Notes: a model not told the origin generated them from the letters alone. A stretch of DNA of 44,781 bases from Verrucomicrobiota bacterium (GCA_947476875.1 CANJSG010000009.1:1-44781); one strand, 5' to 3'. Positions 28,080 to 38,098 are shown, numbered from the stretch's first letter. Numbers and translations are program-made.

Positions 28080-29546
28080 ATGAATCGAAGCTCATCCCTC
28101 CTTCTCGGCGCGCTGTGCGCCGCGCTCCTGCTGCACGCGAACCCGGTGTTCGCCCAGGCCAACGCCAAGCCGCCCACGCAGATGACCTACCAGGGGTTCC
28201 TGACCGACGGCAACGGCCTGCCCTTCGGCAACACCGCCCCGGTCAACAAAACCGTCATCTTCCGCATCTACGACGCGCTGACTGGCGGCACGCTCAAGTG
28301 GAGCTCGCAGCAGATCGTCACCGTGGACAAGGGCTACTTCAGCGTTCTGCTCGGCCAGGGCAGCGCCGTCGGCAGCGAGCCGTTCAGCGCGGATCTCACC
28401 GGAGTCTTCACCGGAGCCAATGCGTCGGACCGCTATCTTGAATTGAACGCCGATGGCACGACCATCGCGCCGCGCCTGCGTTTCCTGCCCGCGCCCTATG
28501 CCATGCTGGCCAAAAGCGCGACTGAACTGCTTGATCCAGTCACCGGAGCCAGCTCCTTTTCCAGCGCCAGCGGCAGCGTCACGGCCAGCGGCAACATCAC
28601 GGCCAGTGGCAACATCACGGCCAGTGGCAACATCACGGCGGCCAACTTGAGCGGCAACGGCGCGAATCTGACCAGCCTGAATGCGAGCCAGATCACCAGT
28701 GGCACCTTGAACAACGCCCGCACTACCGCGACCAGCGATAATTGGGGCAACACGATCGTCAGCCGAGACAGCGCCGGCGGATTCTACGCCTCGCTCATCA
28801 ATGGACAGGCCCTCATGGCCTACGCCTATCGTTCCACCCACAGTCAGGGCGCCCACCTCGAGTGGAACAAGGACGGCGGCGGCGGTATGTCCTATCTTCT
28901 TAACCAGAAGGGCGGTGGCGGCGGCGGCATCGTCTTCGGTGAAGTTTCCACGGCCGACGTCCTCACCGAACGCATGAGGATCGATAGTGCCGGCAACGTC
29001 GGAGTCGGCACCTCGTCACCGGCATCCAAGCTCCAGGTGGCCGGTCAAGTGACCGCCGATTCGTTCAAAATCAACAACACGCCGACGCTCATCCTGTATT
29101 CCCTCCAGAGGTATAATTGGGGGTCGACTATCGCGGGAGTGTCGGTGTCCATCCCCTATACCGACATCACTACGAGGCAGAGCTCGATTCCCTCAGATTG
29201 GTGGAAATCAACCAGCAGCTATGGCGCGACCCCATATACCGCCACCTTTGCGGTTCCAGCGGGTGAAACTTGGGAAGTTTCCTATACCTGGCGGTATTAT
29301 TGGGCCACGGACGACAACGCCAGCATCGTGATGAGCGTGAACGATGTGGCCACGGACGATGCCGCAACCTATATGTGGAGTGTTGCCCAAGGGCCTCATT
29401 TGTTCAACCAAACTCTGATTCTCACCTCGGGCACCCAGACGGTGCGTGTGAAAGCCGTCATCAGCGGAGGATCTGGGTCGGATCATATTTATTTCCCTTG
29501 GCATACTCCTACGCACACCGTTGTCAGGAAATACAAGGTCAACTGA
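28080..29546 (+). CDS. Secreted phage-tail-fibre-like protein
   Basis: 488 residues. The ATG at 28080 gives a signal peptide (SSLLLGALCAALLLHANPVFAQ). The N-terminal domain (QMTYQGFLTDGNGLPFG to FLPAPYAMLAKSA, about residues 30-150) is the module that in this phylum often precedes tail-fibre-like repeats. Next come SGNITA repeats, the GNGANLTSLNASQITSGTL motif and GNVGVGTSSPASKLQVAG, which are hallmarks of trimeric tail fibres and surface adhesins. The last 160 residues (from about 29080) form a different aromatic-rich beta domain with clearly lower GC, as if exchanged. There is no intramolecular chaperone triad and no other phage gene nearby, so it is probably a cell-surface or secreted fibre. 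A start at 28032 would overlap the previous gene by ATGA but would bury the signal peptide. Confidence 0.8.
   Translation: MNRSSSLLLGALCAALLLHANPVFAQANAKPPTQMTYQGFLTDGNGLPFGNTAPVNKTVIFRIYDALTGGTLKWSSQQIVTVDKGYFSVLLGQGSAVGSEPFSADLTGVFTGANASDRYLELNADGTTIAPRLRFLPAPYAMLAKSATELLDPVTGASSFSSASGSVTASGNITASGNITASGNITAANLSGNGANLTSLNASQITSGTLNNARTTATSDNWGNTIVSRDSAGGFYASLINGQALMAYAYRSTHSQGAHLEWNKDGGGGMSYLLNQKGGGGGGIVFGEVSTADVLTERMRIDSAGNVGVGTSSPASKLQVAGQVTADSFKINNTPTLILYSLQRYNWGSTIAGVSVSIPYTDITTRQSSIPSDWWKSTSSYGATPYTATFAVPAGETWEVSYTWRYYWATDDNASIVMSVNDVATDDAATYMWSVAQGPHLFNQTLILTSGTQTVRVKAVISGGSGSDHIYFPWHTPTHTVVRKYKVN
28581..28634 (+). repeat. Three tandem 18-bp repeats in the tail-fibre-like gene
   Basis: Units acggccagcggcaacatc, then two copies of acggccagtggcaacatc, run head to tail, encoding T-A-S-G-N-I three times. 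A diverged fourth unit precedes them. Copies 2 and 3 are identical and copy 1 differs by one base, so the expansion looks recent and repeat number could vary between strains. Confidence 0.95.
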
Positions 29547-29641
29547 ACCTGACGTGGGTGGATTGATCCGATGCGCAACCATGTCCGGCCTATGTCCCCA
29601 TTCTTCGAGACCATTTTGGCAACCGTCCTCGACCTGACCCT

Positions 29642-32600
29642 ATGAAACGGCTCTTCCGCCCATTGACCCACGCGTTCGGGTGCCTCGTGCTCGCCTGCCT
29701 GGCCCAGTCGGCTGCCGCGCAGGTCGCGCAGATCGACCAGAACGCCGTGCTCTACACGACGAACTACCAGCGCGGCGTGAACTTCAGCTCACTCCGCGGT
29801 GTGCCGGGGAAGACCAACGCGTTTGTTGGCTCCGATGGCCGGGTCCCGACGAGCGGGACGGCGAATCAGTTTCAGGGCATCGTCACCTACGGCGCGGTGG
29901 TCATTCCCAAGACCAATGCGACGCTGCAAGCGGGCAAAAACTTTGAGCAGAACGCCGTGGCGCTGAACCTGCCACGCGGCACGGTCGGCGGAGTCACAAC
30001 CATGGTGCTGCGGTCATCGCAGGCCGGCGGCCCGACGTTCTCGCAGGTGGTTTCCTTCTACTTCGGGTCGATCATCACCCCGCCGGACAGCGACGAAAAC
30101 GGCGCGCTGCTGACGAACGTGTCTCCGACGGCCTATTGGAACCCGCAGCCCTACACAAACGCATCGCAGACCGCCGCCGGCTACTACTACAGCCCGAACG
30201 CGCGCCAGGTCTTCGCCACCGTGCCCGGTCCCATCCAGATCACCTGGCGCAAGAGCGATTCCGGCGTCAGCAACGGCAACACCAACAAGGTCACCGTCGG
30301 CGGTCTGGACTACGCCCTGACCAACAAGACCTACGTCGTCTCCGGCGCGGCCGTGAAGCCGCCGCGGAAGCTCTATTGGACGGAGAAGTCCTTCGCCGGA
30401 ACCGGCAAACCCGTCTCCGTGCCCGCCGCCAGCGTGGGCGCCGTCTATTTCTCCTACAACCCGGCCCTGCCGCAGACCGTCCCTGCCGAATTCAACGACG
30501 GTTATGCCGACGCCGGTGCGGGTTCGACCAACGCCTCCCTGCCGGAGCTGCGGACCGTCTGGTATGATCCCGGCCAGGGCTTGATCCTCGCCTACAACGC
30601 CGAGGGCCGGGTCTTCATGGAACTCCTCGGCGACACCACGGAGAGCGGTGCCCGCGCGTTTCTCGGCTACGAAATCGTCGATGTCTTCCGGCAACCCGTC
30701 GCGCAGTCCTTGAGCAATGACCTGGGAGAAAAGATCAAGGCCTATGCCAATGGCCAGTCGGACGAGGACCTGTTGCCATCCCCGCTCCAGGCCACGTTGA
30801 ACAGCCCTTATCTCTACCAGGACTCGTCGGGCACGAGCGGCCGCACGGAATACTATTCCGCCGCGCTGACGCAGAACCAGAACGACGTCCTCGTCCACTG
30901 GCTGGAAGAAGGCCTCATGGGCCTGCGTTGGCCCGGGATCTACAACCGCTACCAGCAGGTCTGGCCCGATGATCCGGCGAAATACAGCCACTACCTGCGT
31001 CCCGCCGTGGCCACGTCGACCGAGGCGGCCAATACCGCCGTGCAGCTCTCCGCCAACAACGTGCCGGCGATCCAGTATCAGGACCCGCTCGACTATGTCC
31101 GCGCGTTCATCGACGAAAGCTCGCGCTTCTACACCTTCCTCGACACGACCCAGCCCCGGCATCGCACGCTGCTCCGTCTGCAATCCGGCACGACGATCGC
31201 CTTTGAACGCGTGCTCTCGTCGCTCAGCACCACCCTGCTGCGCGGCAACGACGCGTCGTTCTCCGATGTGAAGGGCGTGTTGCCGCGTCCGGGCCAGCTT
31301 TCCGCGCTGACCCTCGACGGCACCGGTTACGGTCAGCTTCCGGCCGGCGTCTATTTCAACGGCGGCAGCTACACCGTGGAATCCTGGGTGAACGTCACCG
31401 AGGTGAAAAGCTGGTCGCGCCTGATGGATTTCGGCAACGGGCCCGGCGTCAACAATGTCCTTCTCGCCCTGTCCTCCGGCGCTTCCGGGACACCGGCGGC
31501 GGTGCATTATTCGACCACCTCGGCGAGCGTTTATTCGCCGACTTTGTTGGGGACCAACCAGTGGGTTCACTTGGCGGCGGTCTATGACGGCTCGACCTCG
31601 AACCTGACCCTCTACGTCAACGGCGCCGCCACCGTGAGCGTCCTCGCGGTGCCTCCGTCGAACGTCAACCGCACGAATAACTACGTCGGCAAGTCCAACT
31701 GGGGAAATGATTCGCTAGCCAAGGCGCAGATCGACAGCTTCCGCATCTGGTCCACGGCCCGCACACCGGACCAGTTGCAGCAGGACATGGCGAGCACCGG
31801 CTATCCGGCGGGCACGACGGGATTGCAGGTCCAGTTCAACTTCGACGAAGGCGGAAGCGTCGCCTACGACAGCAGCGGCAACAACCGCCACATGACCCTC
31901 TACGGCGGAGCCACCCTCACCTCGGCCAGCCTGGCGCAGAGCGGCTCGCCCCGTTACCTCTACCAGACCGCCTACGTGGGCGACCGGATCAACCCGCCCA
32001 GCGGCGAGCTCGGCAACACGGGCGACTACCTCGCGGGCTACATCCTCCAGAGCAGCGGCAAATCCTTTCATCCCGTCGCCTACAAGGATCCGTTCGTGGC
32101 CGGCTTCACCGATGCGAACGCGGGCGCGATCATTCCGGTGAACGCCATTCCCGGCGCGAGCACGCTGGAGGTCTGGTGGTTCCGCCAGAACGCGACCAAC
32201 TCGGTCAAGAATCCCGGCACGGGTTTCGAGCCGATCTACTGGCCGGCCGTCATCGGCCGCTACTCGCTTGCTTGGCCCGACGCCACCGCCAGCCAGATCG
32301 TCATGGCCAACAACGCCGGCAGCGGCGGCCTCGCCAGCCTCCAGGCCAAGGGCACGATCTACACGCAGAACGATCCGACCCAGCTCGGCTACAATCCCAA
32401 CGAGGAACACGCCCTCATGATCGGCGGCCAGGCCTACGCGCTGCGCGACGATCTCAACGTCACTTCCGGCTCCGGCTTCTCGTCCCTGCCCTATGTGCTG
32501 CTCGACTACAAAGAGTCCGACAACCGCCCGGCCATGCGCCCGTTCAAGGTGCTCCGTGAGAACGCGGCCGCCGGACAGGTCTTCGACTACGTGGTCGAAG

Positions 32601-35600
32601 CGGGCAAACAGCTCCAGGCGCCCATGCCGTTGCCCGTGCTTCCGCTCCCGCTGGCCACGATCAGCAACCTCACCGCCAGCGCGACGAACATCTACACGAC
32701 CAACTACAACGCCGAGACCTCCGGCGCGGGCGGCGATCTGCCCGTGGGTTGGACCGGCTCCGAGGCCAACGGCGCGTATGCCAACTACACCTCGTTCACC
32801 TATCGCGACCGCAAAAACGGCTTCTGGGTCATGCGCGGCCAGCACGCCGGTTTGCCCGGGTTGGCGGCCGGAACCTACTACTCTTCGACCAATGGGTTCT
32901 CCAGCACCGTGGCCGGTGGCGGCGCCTTGAATGTCCGCACGACGAACTACATCCACACTTCTCGCCGCATCGAGTCGCTGGTGACCTCCGTGTCGTCGGA
33001 CACGCCTCTCCCGTCCGGCGTCAGTTTCGGAGCGCTGTCGAATGGCCTGGCCATCTACGGCACCTGGACGGCGCCCAGCAGCACGACCTACCAGTTGAGC
33101 CTTGGAGACGGCGATGGATCGCAGGCGACGGTCAGCTTCACCTTCAGCACGAACAAGATGGCCCAGGCCGCGCTGGCCTTGAACGGCTTCATCGGACGTC
33201 CGCCGGTCCTCGCGCAGACGGCGACGAACACGAACTCGTTCAACATGCGTTTCTACTACAAGACGCAGGACGGCTTCGCCTGGCCCAACGACACGACGCC
33301 TCCGCCGACCGGCACCATCGTGCCCTACCTGCGTCCGATCGCTTCCGGCGTCTACACCGGCGACGGCGACGCCCCGACCGCTCCGGCCCAGCCCATCGTC
33401 TATCGCCCGGTCTGGCCCGGCACCACGCCCGCCGTGGCTTTCGGCGAAACGCTCACCGTCGCCAGCAAGGGCCGCCCGGCCGTTCGCGGCCAGAGCAGCG
33501 CGCACCTGCTCTACCAGCAGTCCATCGCGCTCGCGTCGACGAACCGCGCCAACTATCCCGCCGTCACGCTGCACGATCCGACGCGGCAGAAGAGTTTCGC
33601 GATGAAGTCCAACGCGGTCGACGGCCTCACGCAGTTGCCCATCGGCGTCTATGCCCAGAGCTACCAGGGCAAGACCTACTTCCCGAACCTGCCGCCGCAC
33701 TTGGCCAACCGGTTCTTCTTCGATCCGAACCTCTCCTCCAAGGGCAGCCTCGTCTTCAAGGGCGCGTTCAAGGACGAGCCGACGGGTGAAAAATACGTCC
33801 AGCTCAACGTCCTCGCCGGCTCCGACCTCACCACGATCCTGGCGCTCTGCCCCGACGGCGATCCCGACAAGCCGAAGTGGAACACGGCCGTCAATGGAAT
33901 GACGGCCATCGTCGAGACGTCCTACGAGAACCCCATGATCCCGGGCCAGTTCATCGTCAATCCCGCGGCGACCATCACGCGTGGCGTCGGCGAACTGGTC
34001 GCCATCACGAACAAGAACACGCCGGTCGACAGCTACGCGCTCAGCGCCGCCGGACCCGGCCAAGGCTACCTCACGATGATCGTGGGCAATGGCGACGCCT
34101 TCACGCCTCCGTCCGAGCCCGTCTCGATGTATGTGCTGCGCGTCAGCGGCCAGCTCTATCAGGGCGAAGTGAAGGTCATCCCGTCCGACAACCCGCTCAG
34201 CGAGCTGATCACCTTCGAGCATACGGGCGATCTGGCCGCGAAGACGGCGGACTACGAATACGAGTGGAAGGTCGCGCCGCCGGTGGATGGATTCCCGCCC
34301 GTGACCGACGCCACCATGAGCCGCTACCAGGCGCTCACCAGCGGCATGGATATCCAGCGTTATACGCTGGGTGCCAGCGGCATTCTCGTCCTCTCCGACA
34401 ACTGGATCGTCATGCGTTACCGGCCCAAGAACCAGGCGCATCCTTTCTACAACACCTGGTCGGCTTGGACGCCGCCGCAGTTTGCCGGGGGCTATGTGAA
34501 GCGGGTGCTTGCGGGCATCAATCCCTTCAACCAGCGCACCTCCGACCTGAACAACAATGCCGTCAACACCGGCGCGAGCATTCTCACCCAGGCGGGCAAA
34601 CGCTACGAAGGCGACATCGCCCTCAACCAGGACGCGCTCAACAGCTATGGCCTGATCGAGATCTACGAGACGGTCCTGAACCGCGCCCGCAACCTGAGCA
34701 TCAACGCCGGCATCAACTACGGTCCGGCCAACGATTCCCTGCTCCTGGCCGCGGGCTACCTCAGTGATCTCTACCGGATCGTGGGCGACGACGCCGCGGA
34801 TGACGCGGACAACCCGACCATCGGCATCGGCACCAAGGACAAGACCTACGGCGATGTCGCCACGGCCCTCTTCTCCTTCAAGGGCCAGGTGCCGACCCTG
34901 CTCGAAGAGGAACTGGGGTTGCTCCAGGGACGCGACGACGTGGCCTTGCCCGGCGTGCAATCGGCTCCGGTCTATAACCGGATGGTCTGGAACTACACCG
35001 GCGGCATCGACTCGGGCGAAGTCATCTACGCCCTCAACTACAACATCCTCGACCAGAACAGGGATGGAAAAGCCGACGCCGCCGATGCGGCCGTGCTGTA
35101 TCCCCAGGGCCACGGTGATGCCTACGGCCATTATCTCTCGTCCGTGAAGGGCTACCATTCGCTGCTGATGAACCCGAACTTCGACTGGGTTCCCCGCGTG
35201 CAGGCGGTGACGGTTCTCGGGTTGCCGGTAACGGTCGGCTACATGGACGAACGCAAGTTCGCGGCCGCCGCCGCGTCCGTGGCCCGGACCGGCCGCCAGA
35301 TTTTCGACCTCACCTGGCGCAAATACTACGTGCCCGGAGCGGGCACGAGCTGGGAAACCTTCTCCACCAACCGCGTCTCCACCCGCACGGTGACGGACGG
35401 CACCAACGTGGTGAACATCGTCCGCGAATGGGGCATGGACCAGTGGGCCACCCGCACGGGACAAGGCGCGTTGGTCAACTGGGTGGTCGGCAACGCGCTG
35501 CTGCCCGACATCGATCCCGACCCGAGCCACGAAGGCATCCAGAAGGTGGACCGCACCACGGTGCCCGAACTCAATGAACTGGTTTCCACCGCCACCGATC

Positions 35601-38080
35601 TCCAGGCGGCCATGGACAACGCGGAAGGCCGCTTGTCACCGCTGGGCGTCACGCAGGGCAGCATCGCCTTCGACATCAACCCGGCCCAGCTCGTCGGCAC
35701 CGATCCCCAAACCCACTTCGAGCAGATCTACGGGCGCACCAAGCTCGCCTTGAACAACGCCGTCGCCGCCTTCGACGACGCCAAGGACGTCACCCGCCTG
35801 ATGCGTTCCGAGGGCGACTCGCTGGCTGAAGTGCAGGCGCAGGTAGCGCAGCAGGAACTGGCCTTCACCAATGTGCTGATCGAACTCTACGGCACGCCGT
35901 ATCTCGACGATCTCGGGCCCGGCAAGACCTACGTGCAGGGCTACGCCGGTCCCGATCTCTTCCACTACATGTATGTGGAAACCCCCGAACTGGCCTTCCC
36001 CGGAATCCTCGATCCGAAGATCACGAAGACCTACCGCGTGGACGTGCAGAACCTGCCGTCGGGCTGGGTGACCGGTTTGCAGTCCAAGCCCGAGAGCTTC
36101 GACTTCCTCCAGTTGGCCGACGACGGCATCGGCAACGACCCGCGTTCGTCCACCAGCTACATCGAATACTCGCTGACTCCACATGGCTACTTTGGCAAGC
36201 CGACCACTTGGACCAGCCGACGCCTCAGCCCCGGCCAGCTCCAGCAGGCGATCTCCGAACAGATCAACGCCCGGGGCGCGCTGCTCCAGGCTTTGGACGA
36301 CAGCATCCGGGCCAAGCAGTCCTTGGACGGAATGGTTCGCCTTCGCCAGGCGTTGGTCCAGGCAACGGCCGAGACCGATGCCCTGACGCAGGGACTCGAT
36401 AAAGCCGATCAGATCATCGATCAGATCGAGCACGCGGCCGAGGTCTTCGGCATGGTGCAGAACGGCATCTCCGAAGCCTACAAGCTGGCGGCGGAAGCGG
36501 CTTCGACTTCGTTGCCCACTTCGCTGATCGCCGGCCTGTCCGCCGGTGGCGACTTGACCTCGGTGGGCCGCGGCATCTTCAAGGCCGCAACCGTGGCCGT
36601 GGAAAATGCCACGACCGGGATCGAGATCGCCCGCAAGGCGGTGGCCTTCGCCCGCTCCGCGCAGGCCCAGGCCGACGCCATCGGCGTTAATTATGGCCAG
36701 ATCAAACCCATCGAGCAGACCGAGGATCAACGGGCCGCGATGGTCGAACTGGAGAACGCCCTGGTCGCCATGCAGAAGGCCGCCTACGGCATCAACCGCG
36801 CCCTGCAAAACCACGACGACGCCCAGCGCAAAGTCTCCGCGCTCACGGCCAAGGGCGACCGCATCCAGCAGACCCGCGAGATCTCCCGCAAACGCACGGC
36901 GGCCATCATCGGCGGGTTCAGCACCCGGGACGCGGCCTTCCGCCTCTTCCGCAGCGAGAAGCTGGAGCGCTACAAGACGCTCTTCGACCTCGCTTCGCGT
37001 TATTCGCTCCTCGCGGCCAACGCCTACGACTACGAGACCGGCCTGCTCGGGACCGACCAGGGCAAGGCCTTCATCAGCCGGATCATCAACAGCCGCGCGC
37101 TCGGCGTGGTGCGCAACGGTGAACCGCAGTTCGCCGGCAGCAACACCGGCGATCCCGGACTCTCCAGCGCGCTCGCCGAGATGAAGAACGACTTCGACGT
37201 GCTCAAGGGCCGGCTCGGGTTCAACTCGCCGGATGTCTACACCACGCTGGCGTCGGTCCGCACGGGCAACCTGCGCATCCTGCCGAACACGAACGGCCTC
37301 TCCGTCTGGCAGGATTATCTCCAGCAGAGCGTCATGCAGAACGTCCTCGATGACGCCGATGTGCGCCGCTACTGCCAGCAGGTGGATCGCGGCGACGGAC
37401 TGCCGGTGCCGGGCATCGTCATCACCTTCAGCACCTCGATCAACGCGGGCCAGAACCTGTTCGGCCAGTCCTTGGCGGCGGGCGACGCGGCGTTCCATCG
37501 CAGCTCCTTCGCCACGAAGATCAACTCGGTCGGCATCGCGCTCGAAGGCTACAAGGGCATGAGCATCCCGGGCGTGAACAACACGAGCGACCCGAACCTC
37601 TCCTACCTCGACCCGCAGGCGCTCGCGGCCAATCCGTATGTCTATCTGATCCCCGTCGGCACGGACACGATGCGGAGCCCGCCGCTGGGCGACTCCAGCC
37701 AGCTGCGGAGCTGGACCGTCGATGACGTGGCCATTCCGCTGCCGTTCAACATCGGCGGCTCCGGGTTCTCGTCGAAGAACTTCTACCAGTCGGCCGACTC
37801 GTTGACCGAGCCGCTCTACACCCTCCGCAAACACCAGGCGTTCCGCCCGGTGGATTCGGCGAACCAGTTCTCGGGCAATCCCTACTTCGGGACCGGGTTG
37901 CAGTTCTCCCAGTTCTCCAACCGCCGGCTCATCGGGCGCTCGGTCTGGAACAGCCAGTGGAAGCTGGTCATCCCGGCGGACTCGTTGCTGGCCGATCCGA
38001 AGGAGGGCATGACACGCCTCATCCAGACGCTGACGGACATCAAGCTCAACTTCACGACCTACTCCTACTCGGGCAACTGA
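29642..38080 (+). CDS. Giant secreted LamG protein with a Tc-toxin-A-like C-terminal region
   Basis: 2812 residues. A Sec signal peptide (MKRLFRPLTHAFGCLVLACL, then AQSAAAQ) starts it. About 520 residues of unassigned beta-rich sequence are followed by a LamG/concanavalin-like domain (553-760: GSYTVESWVNV, TNQWVHLAAVYDGS, NYVGKSNWG, IDSFRIWSTARTPDQL). Residues 760-1600 are further unassigned beta-rich modules. About 1640-1850 becomes helical and contains one calcium-loop sequence, DQNRDGKADAADAAVL (from about 1803). From about 2190 the protein is a long helical region split by a Gly/Ala/Ser segment (SLIAGLSAGGDLTSVG, about 2290), ends in RYSLLAANAYDYETGL (about 2455-2470), and closes with a beta domain (2620-2812) ending in LTDIKLNFTTYSYSG. 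That order resembles Tc toxin TcA (alpha-pore tip, coiled coil, TcB-binding domain). This is pattern recognition, not a search result. Only LamG is firm. Confidence 0.8.
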   Translation: MKRLFRPLTHAFGCLVLACLAQSAAAQVAQIDQNAVLYTTNYQRGVNFSSLRGVPGKTNAFVGSDGRVPTSGTANQFQGIVTYGAVVIPKTNATLQAGKNFEQNAVALNLPRGTVGGVTTMVLRSSQAGGPTFSQVVSFYFGSIITPPDSDENGALLTNVSPTAYWNPQPYTNASQTAAGYYYSPNARQVFATVPGPIQITWRKSDSGVSNGNTNKVTVGGLDYALTNKTYVVSGAAVKPPRKLYWTEKSFAGTGKPVSVPAASVGAVYFSYNPALPQTVPAEFNDGYADAGAGSTNASLPELRTVWYDPGQGLILAYNAEGRVFMELLGDTTESGARAFLGYEIVDVFRQPVAQSLSNDLGEKIKAYANGQSDEDLLPSPLQATLNSPYLYQDSSGTSGRTEYYSAALTQNQNDVLVHWLEEGLMGLRWPGIYNRYQQVWPDDPAKYSHYLRPAVATSTEAANTAVQLSANNVPAIQYQDPLDYVRAFIDESSRFYTFLDTTQPRHRTLLRLQSGTTIAFERVLSSLSTTLLRGNDASFSDVKGVLPRPGQLSALTLDGTGYGQLPAGVYFNGGSYTVESWVNVTEVKSWSRLMDFGNGPGVNNVLLALSSGASGTPAAVHYSTTSASVYSPTLLGTNQWVHLAAVYDGSTSNLTLYVNGAATVSVLAVPPSNVNRTNNYVGKSNWGNDSLAKAQIDSFRIWSTARTPDQLQQDMASTGYPAGTTGLQVQFNFDEGGSVAYDSSGNNRHMTLYGGATLTSASLAQSGSPRYLYQTAYVGDRINPPSGELGNTGDYLAGYILQSSGKSFHPVAYKDPFVAGFTDANAGAIIPVNAIPGASTLEVWWFRQNATNSVKNPGTGFEPIYWPAVIGRYSLAWPDATASQIVMANNAGSGGLASLQAKGTIYTQNDPTQLGYNPNEEHALMIGGQAYALRDDLNVTSGSGFSSLPYVLLDYKESDNRPAMRPFKVLRENAAAGQVFDYVVEAGKQLQAPMPLPVLPLPLATISNLTASATNIYTTNYNAETSGAGGDLPVGWTGSEANGAYANYTSFTYRDRKNGFWVMRGQHAGLPGLAAGTYYSSTNGFSSTVAGGGALNVRTTNYIHTSRRIESLVTSVSSDTPLPSGVSFGALSNGLAIYGTWTAPSSTTYQLSLGDGDGSQATVSFTFSTNKMAQAALALNGFIGRPPVLAQTATNTNSFNMRFYYKTQDGFAWPNDTTPPPTGTIVPYLRPIASGVYTGDGDAPTAPAQPIVYRPVWPGTTPAVAFGETLTVASKGRPAVRGQSSAHLLYQQSIALASTNRANYPAVTLHDPTRQKSFAMKSNAVDGLTQLPIGVYAQSYQGKTYFPNLPPHLANRFFFDPNLSSKGSLVFKGAFKDEPTGEKYVQLNVLAGSDLTTILALCPDGDPDKPKWNTAVNGMTAIVETSYENPMIPGQFIVNPAATITRGVGELVAITNKNTPVDSYALSAAGPGQGYLTMIVGNGDAFTPPSEPVSMYVLRVSGQLYQGEVKVIPSDNPLSELITFEHTGDLAAKTADYEYEWKVAPPVDGFPPVTDATMSRYQALTSGMDIQRYTLGASGILVLSDNWIVMRYRPKNQAHPFYNTWSAWTPPQFAGGYVKRVLAGINPFNQRTSDLNNNAVNTGASILTQAGKRYEGDIALNQDALNSYGLIEIYETVLNRARNLSINAGINYGPANDSLLLAAGYLSDLYRIVGDDAADDADNPTIGIGTKDKTYGDVATALFSFKGQVPTLLEEELGLLQGRDDVALPGVQSAPVYNRMVWNYTGGIDSGEVIYALNYNILDQNRDGKADAADAAVLYPQGHGDAYGHYLSSVKGYHSLLMNPNFDWVPRVQAVTVLGLPVTVGYMDERKFAAAAASVARTGRQIFDLTWRKYYVPGAGTSWETFSTNRVSTRTVTDGTNVVNIVREWGMDQWATRTGQGALVNWVVGNALLPDIDPDPSHEGIQKVDRTTVPELNELVSTATDLQAAMDNAEGRLSPLGVTQGSIAFDINPAQLVGTDPQTHFEQIYGRTKLALNNAVAAFDDAKDVTRLMRSEGDSLAEVQAQVAQQELAFTNVLIELYGTPYLDDLGPGKTYVQGYAGPDLFHYMYVETPELAFPGILDPKITKTYRVDVQNLPSGWVTGLQSKPESFDFLQLADDGIGNDPRSSTSYIEYSLTPHGYFGKPTTWTSRRLSPGQLQQAISEQINARGALLQALDDSIRAKQSLDGMVRLRQALVQATAETDALTQGLDKADQIIDQIEHAAEVFGMVQNGISEAYKLAAEAASTSLPTSLIAGLSAGGDLTSVGRGIFKAATVAVENATTGIEIARKAVAFARSAQAQADAIGVNYGQIKPIEQTEDQRAAMVELENALVAMQKAAYGINRALQNHDDAQRKVSALTAKGDRIQQTREISRKRTAAIIGGFSTRDAAFRLFRSEKLERYKTLFDLASRYSLLAANAYDYETGLLGTDQGKAFISRIINSRALGVVRNGEPQFAGSNTGDPGLSSALAEMKNDFDVLKGRLGFNSPDVYTTLASVRTGNLRILPNTNGLSVWQDYLQQSVMQNVLDDADVRRYCQQVDRGDGLPVPGIVITFSTSINAGQNLFGQSLAAGDAAFHRSSFATKINSVGIALEGYKGMSIPGVNNTSDPNLSYLDPQALAANPYVYLIPVGTDTMRSPPLGDSSQLRSWTVDDVAIPLPFNIGGSGFSSKNFYQSADSLTEPLYTLRKHQAFRPVDSANQFSGNPYFGTGLQFSQFSNRRLIGRSVWNSQWKLVIPADSLLADPKEGMTRLIQTLTDIKLNFTTYSYSGN

Positions 38081-38098
38081 CGCGAAACCGCCATCTGC

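Noticed and set aside
25315-28095. 926-codon open frame on the minus strand opposite the propeller gene
   Set aside because: Its translation is low-complexity Gly/Ala/Val/Arg/Glu sequence typical of the antisense of GC-rich coding DNA, while the plus strand shows a signal peptide and clear repeats.
28080-29546. Prophage tail region
   Set aside because: Only one tail-fibre-like gene is present, with a Sec signal peptide; no capsid, terminase, baseplate or integrase genes surround it.
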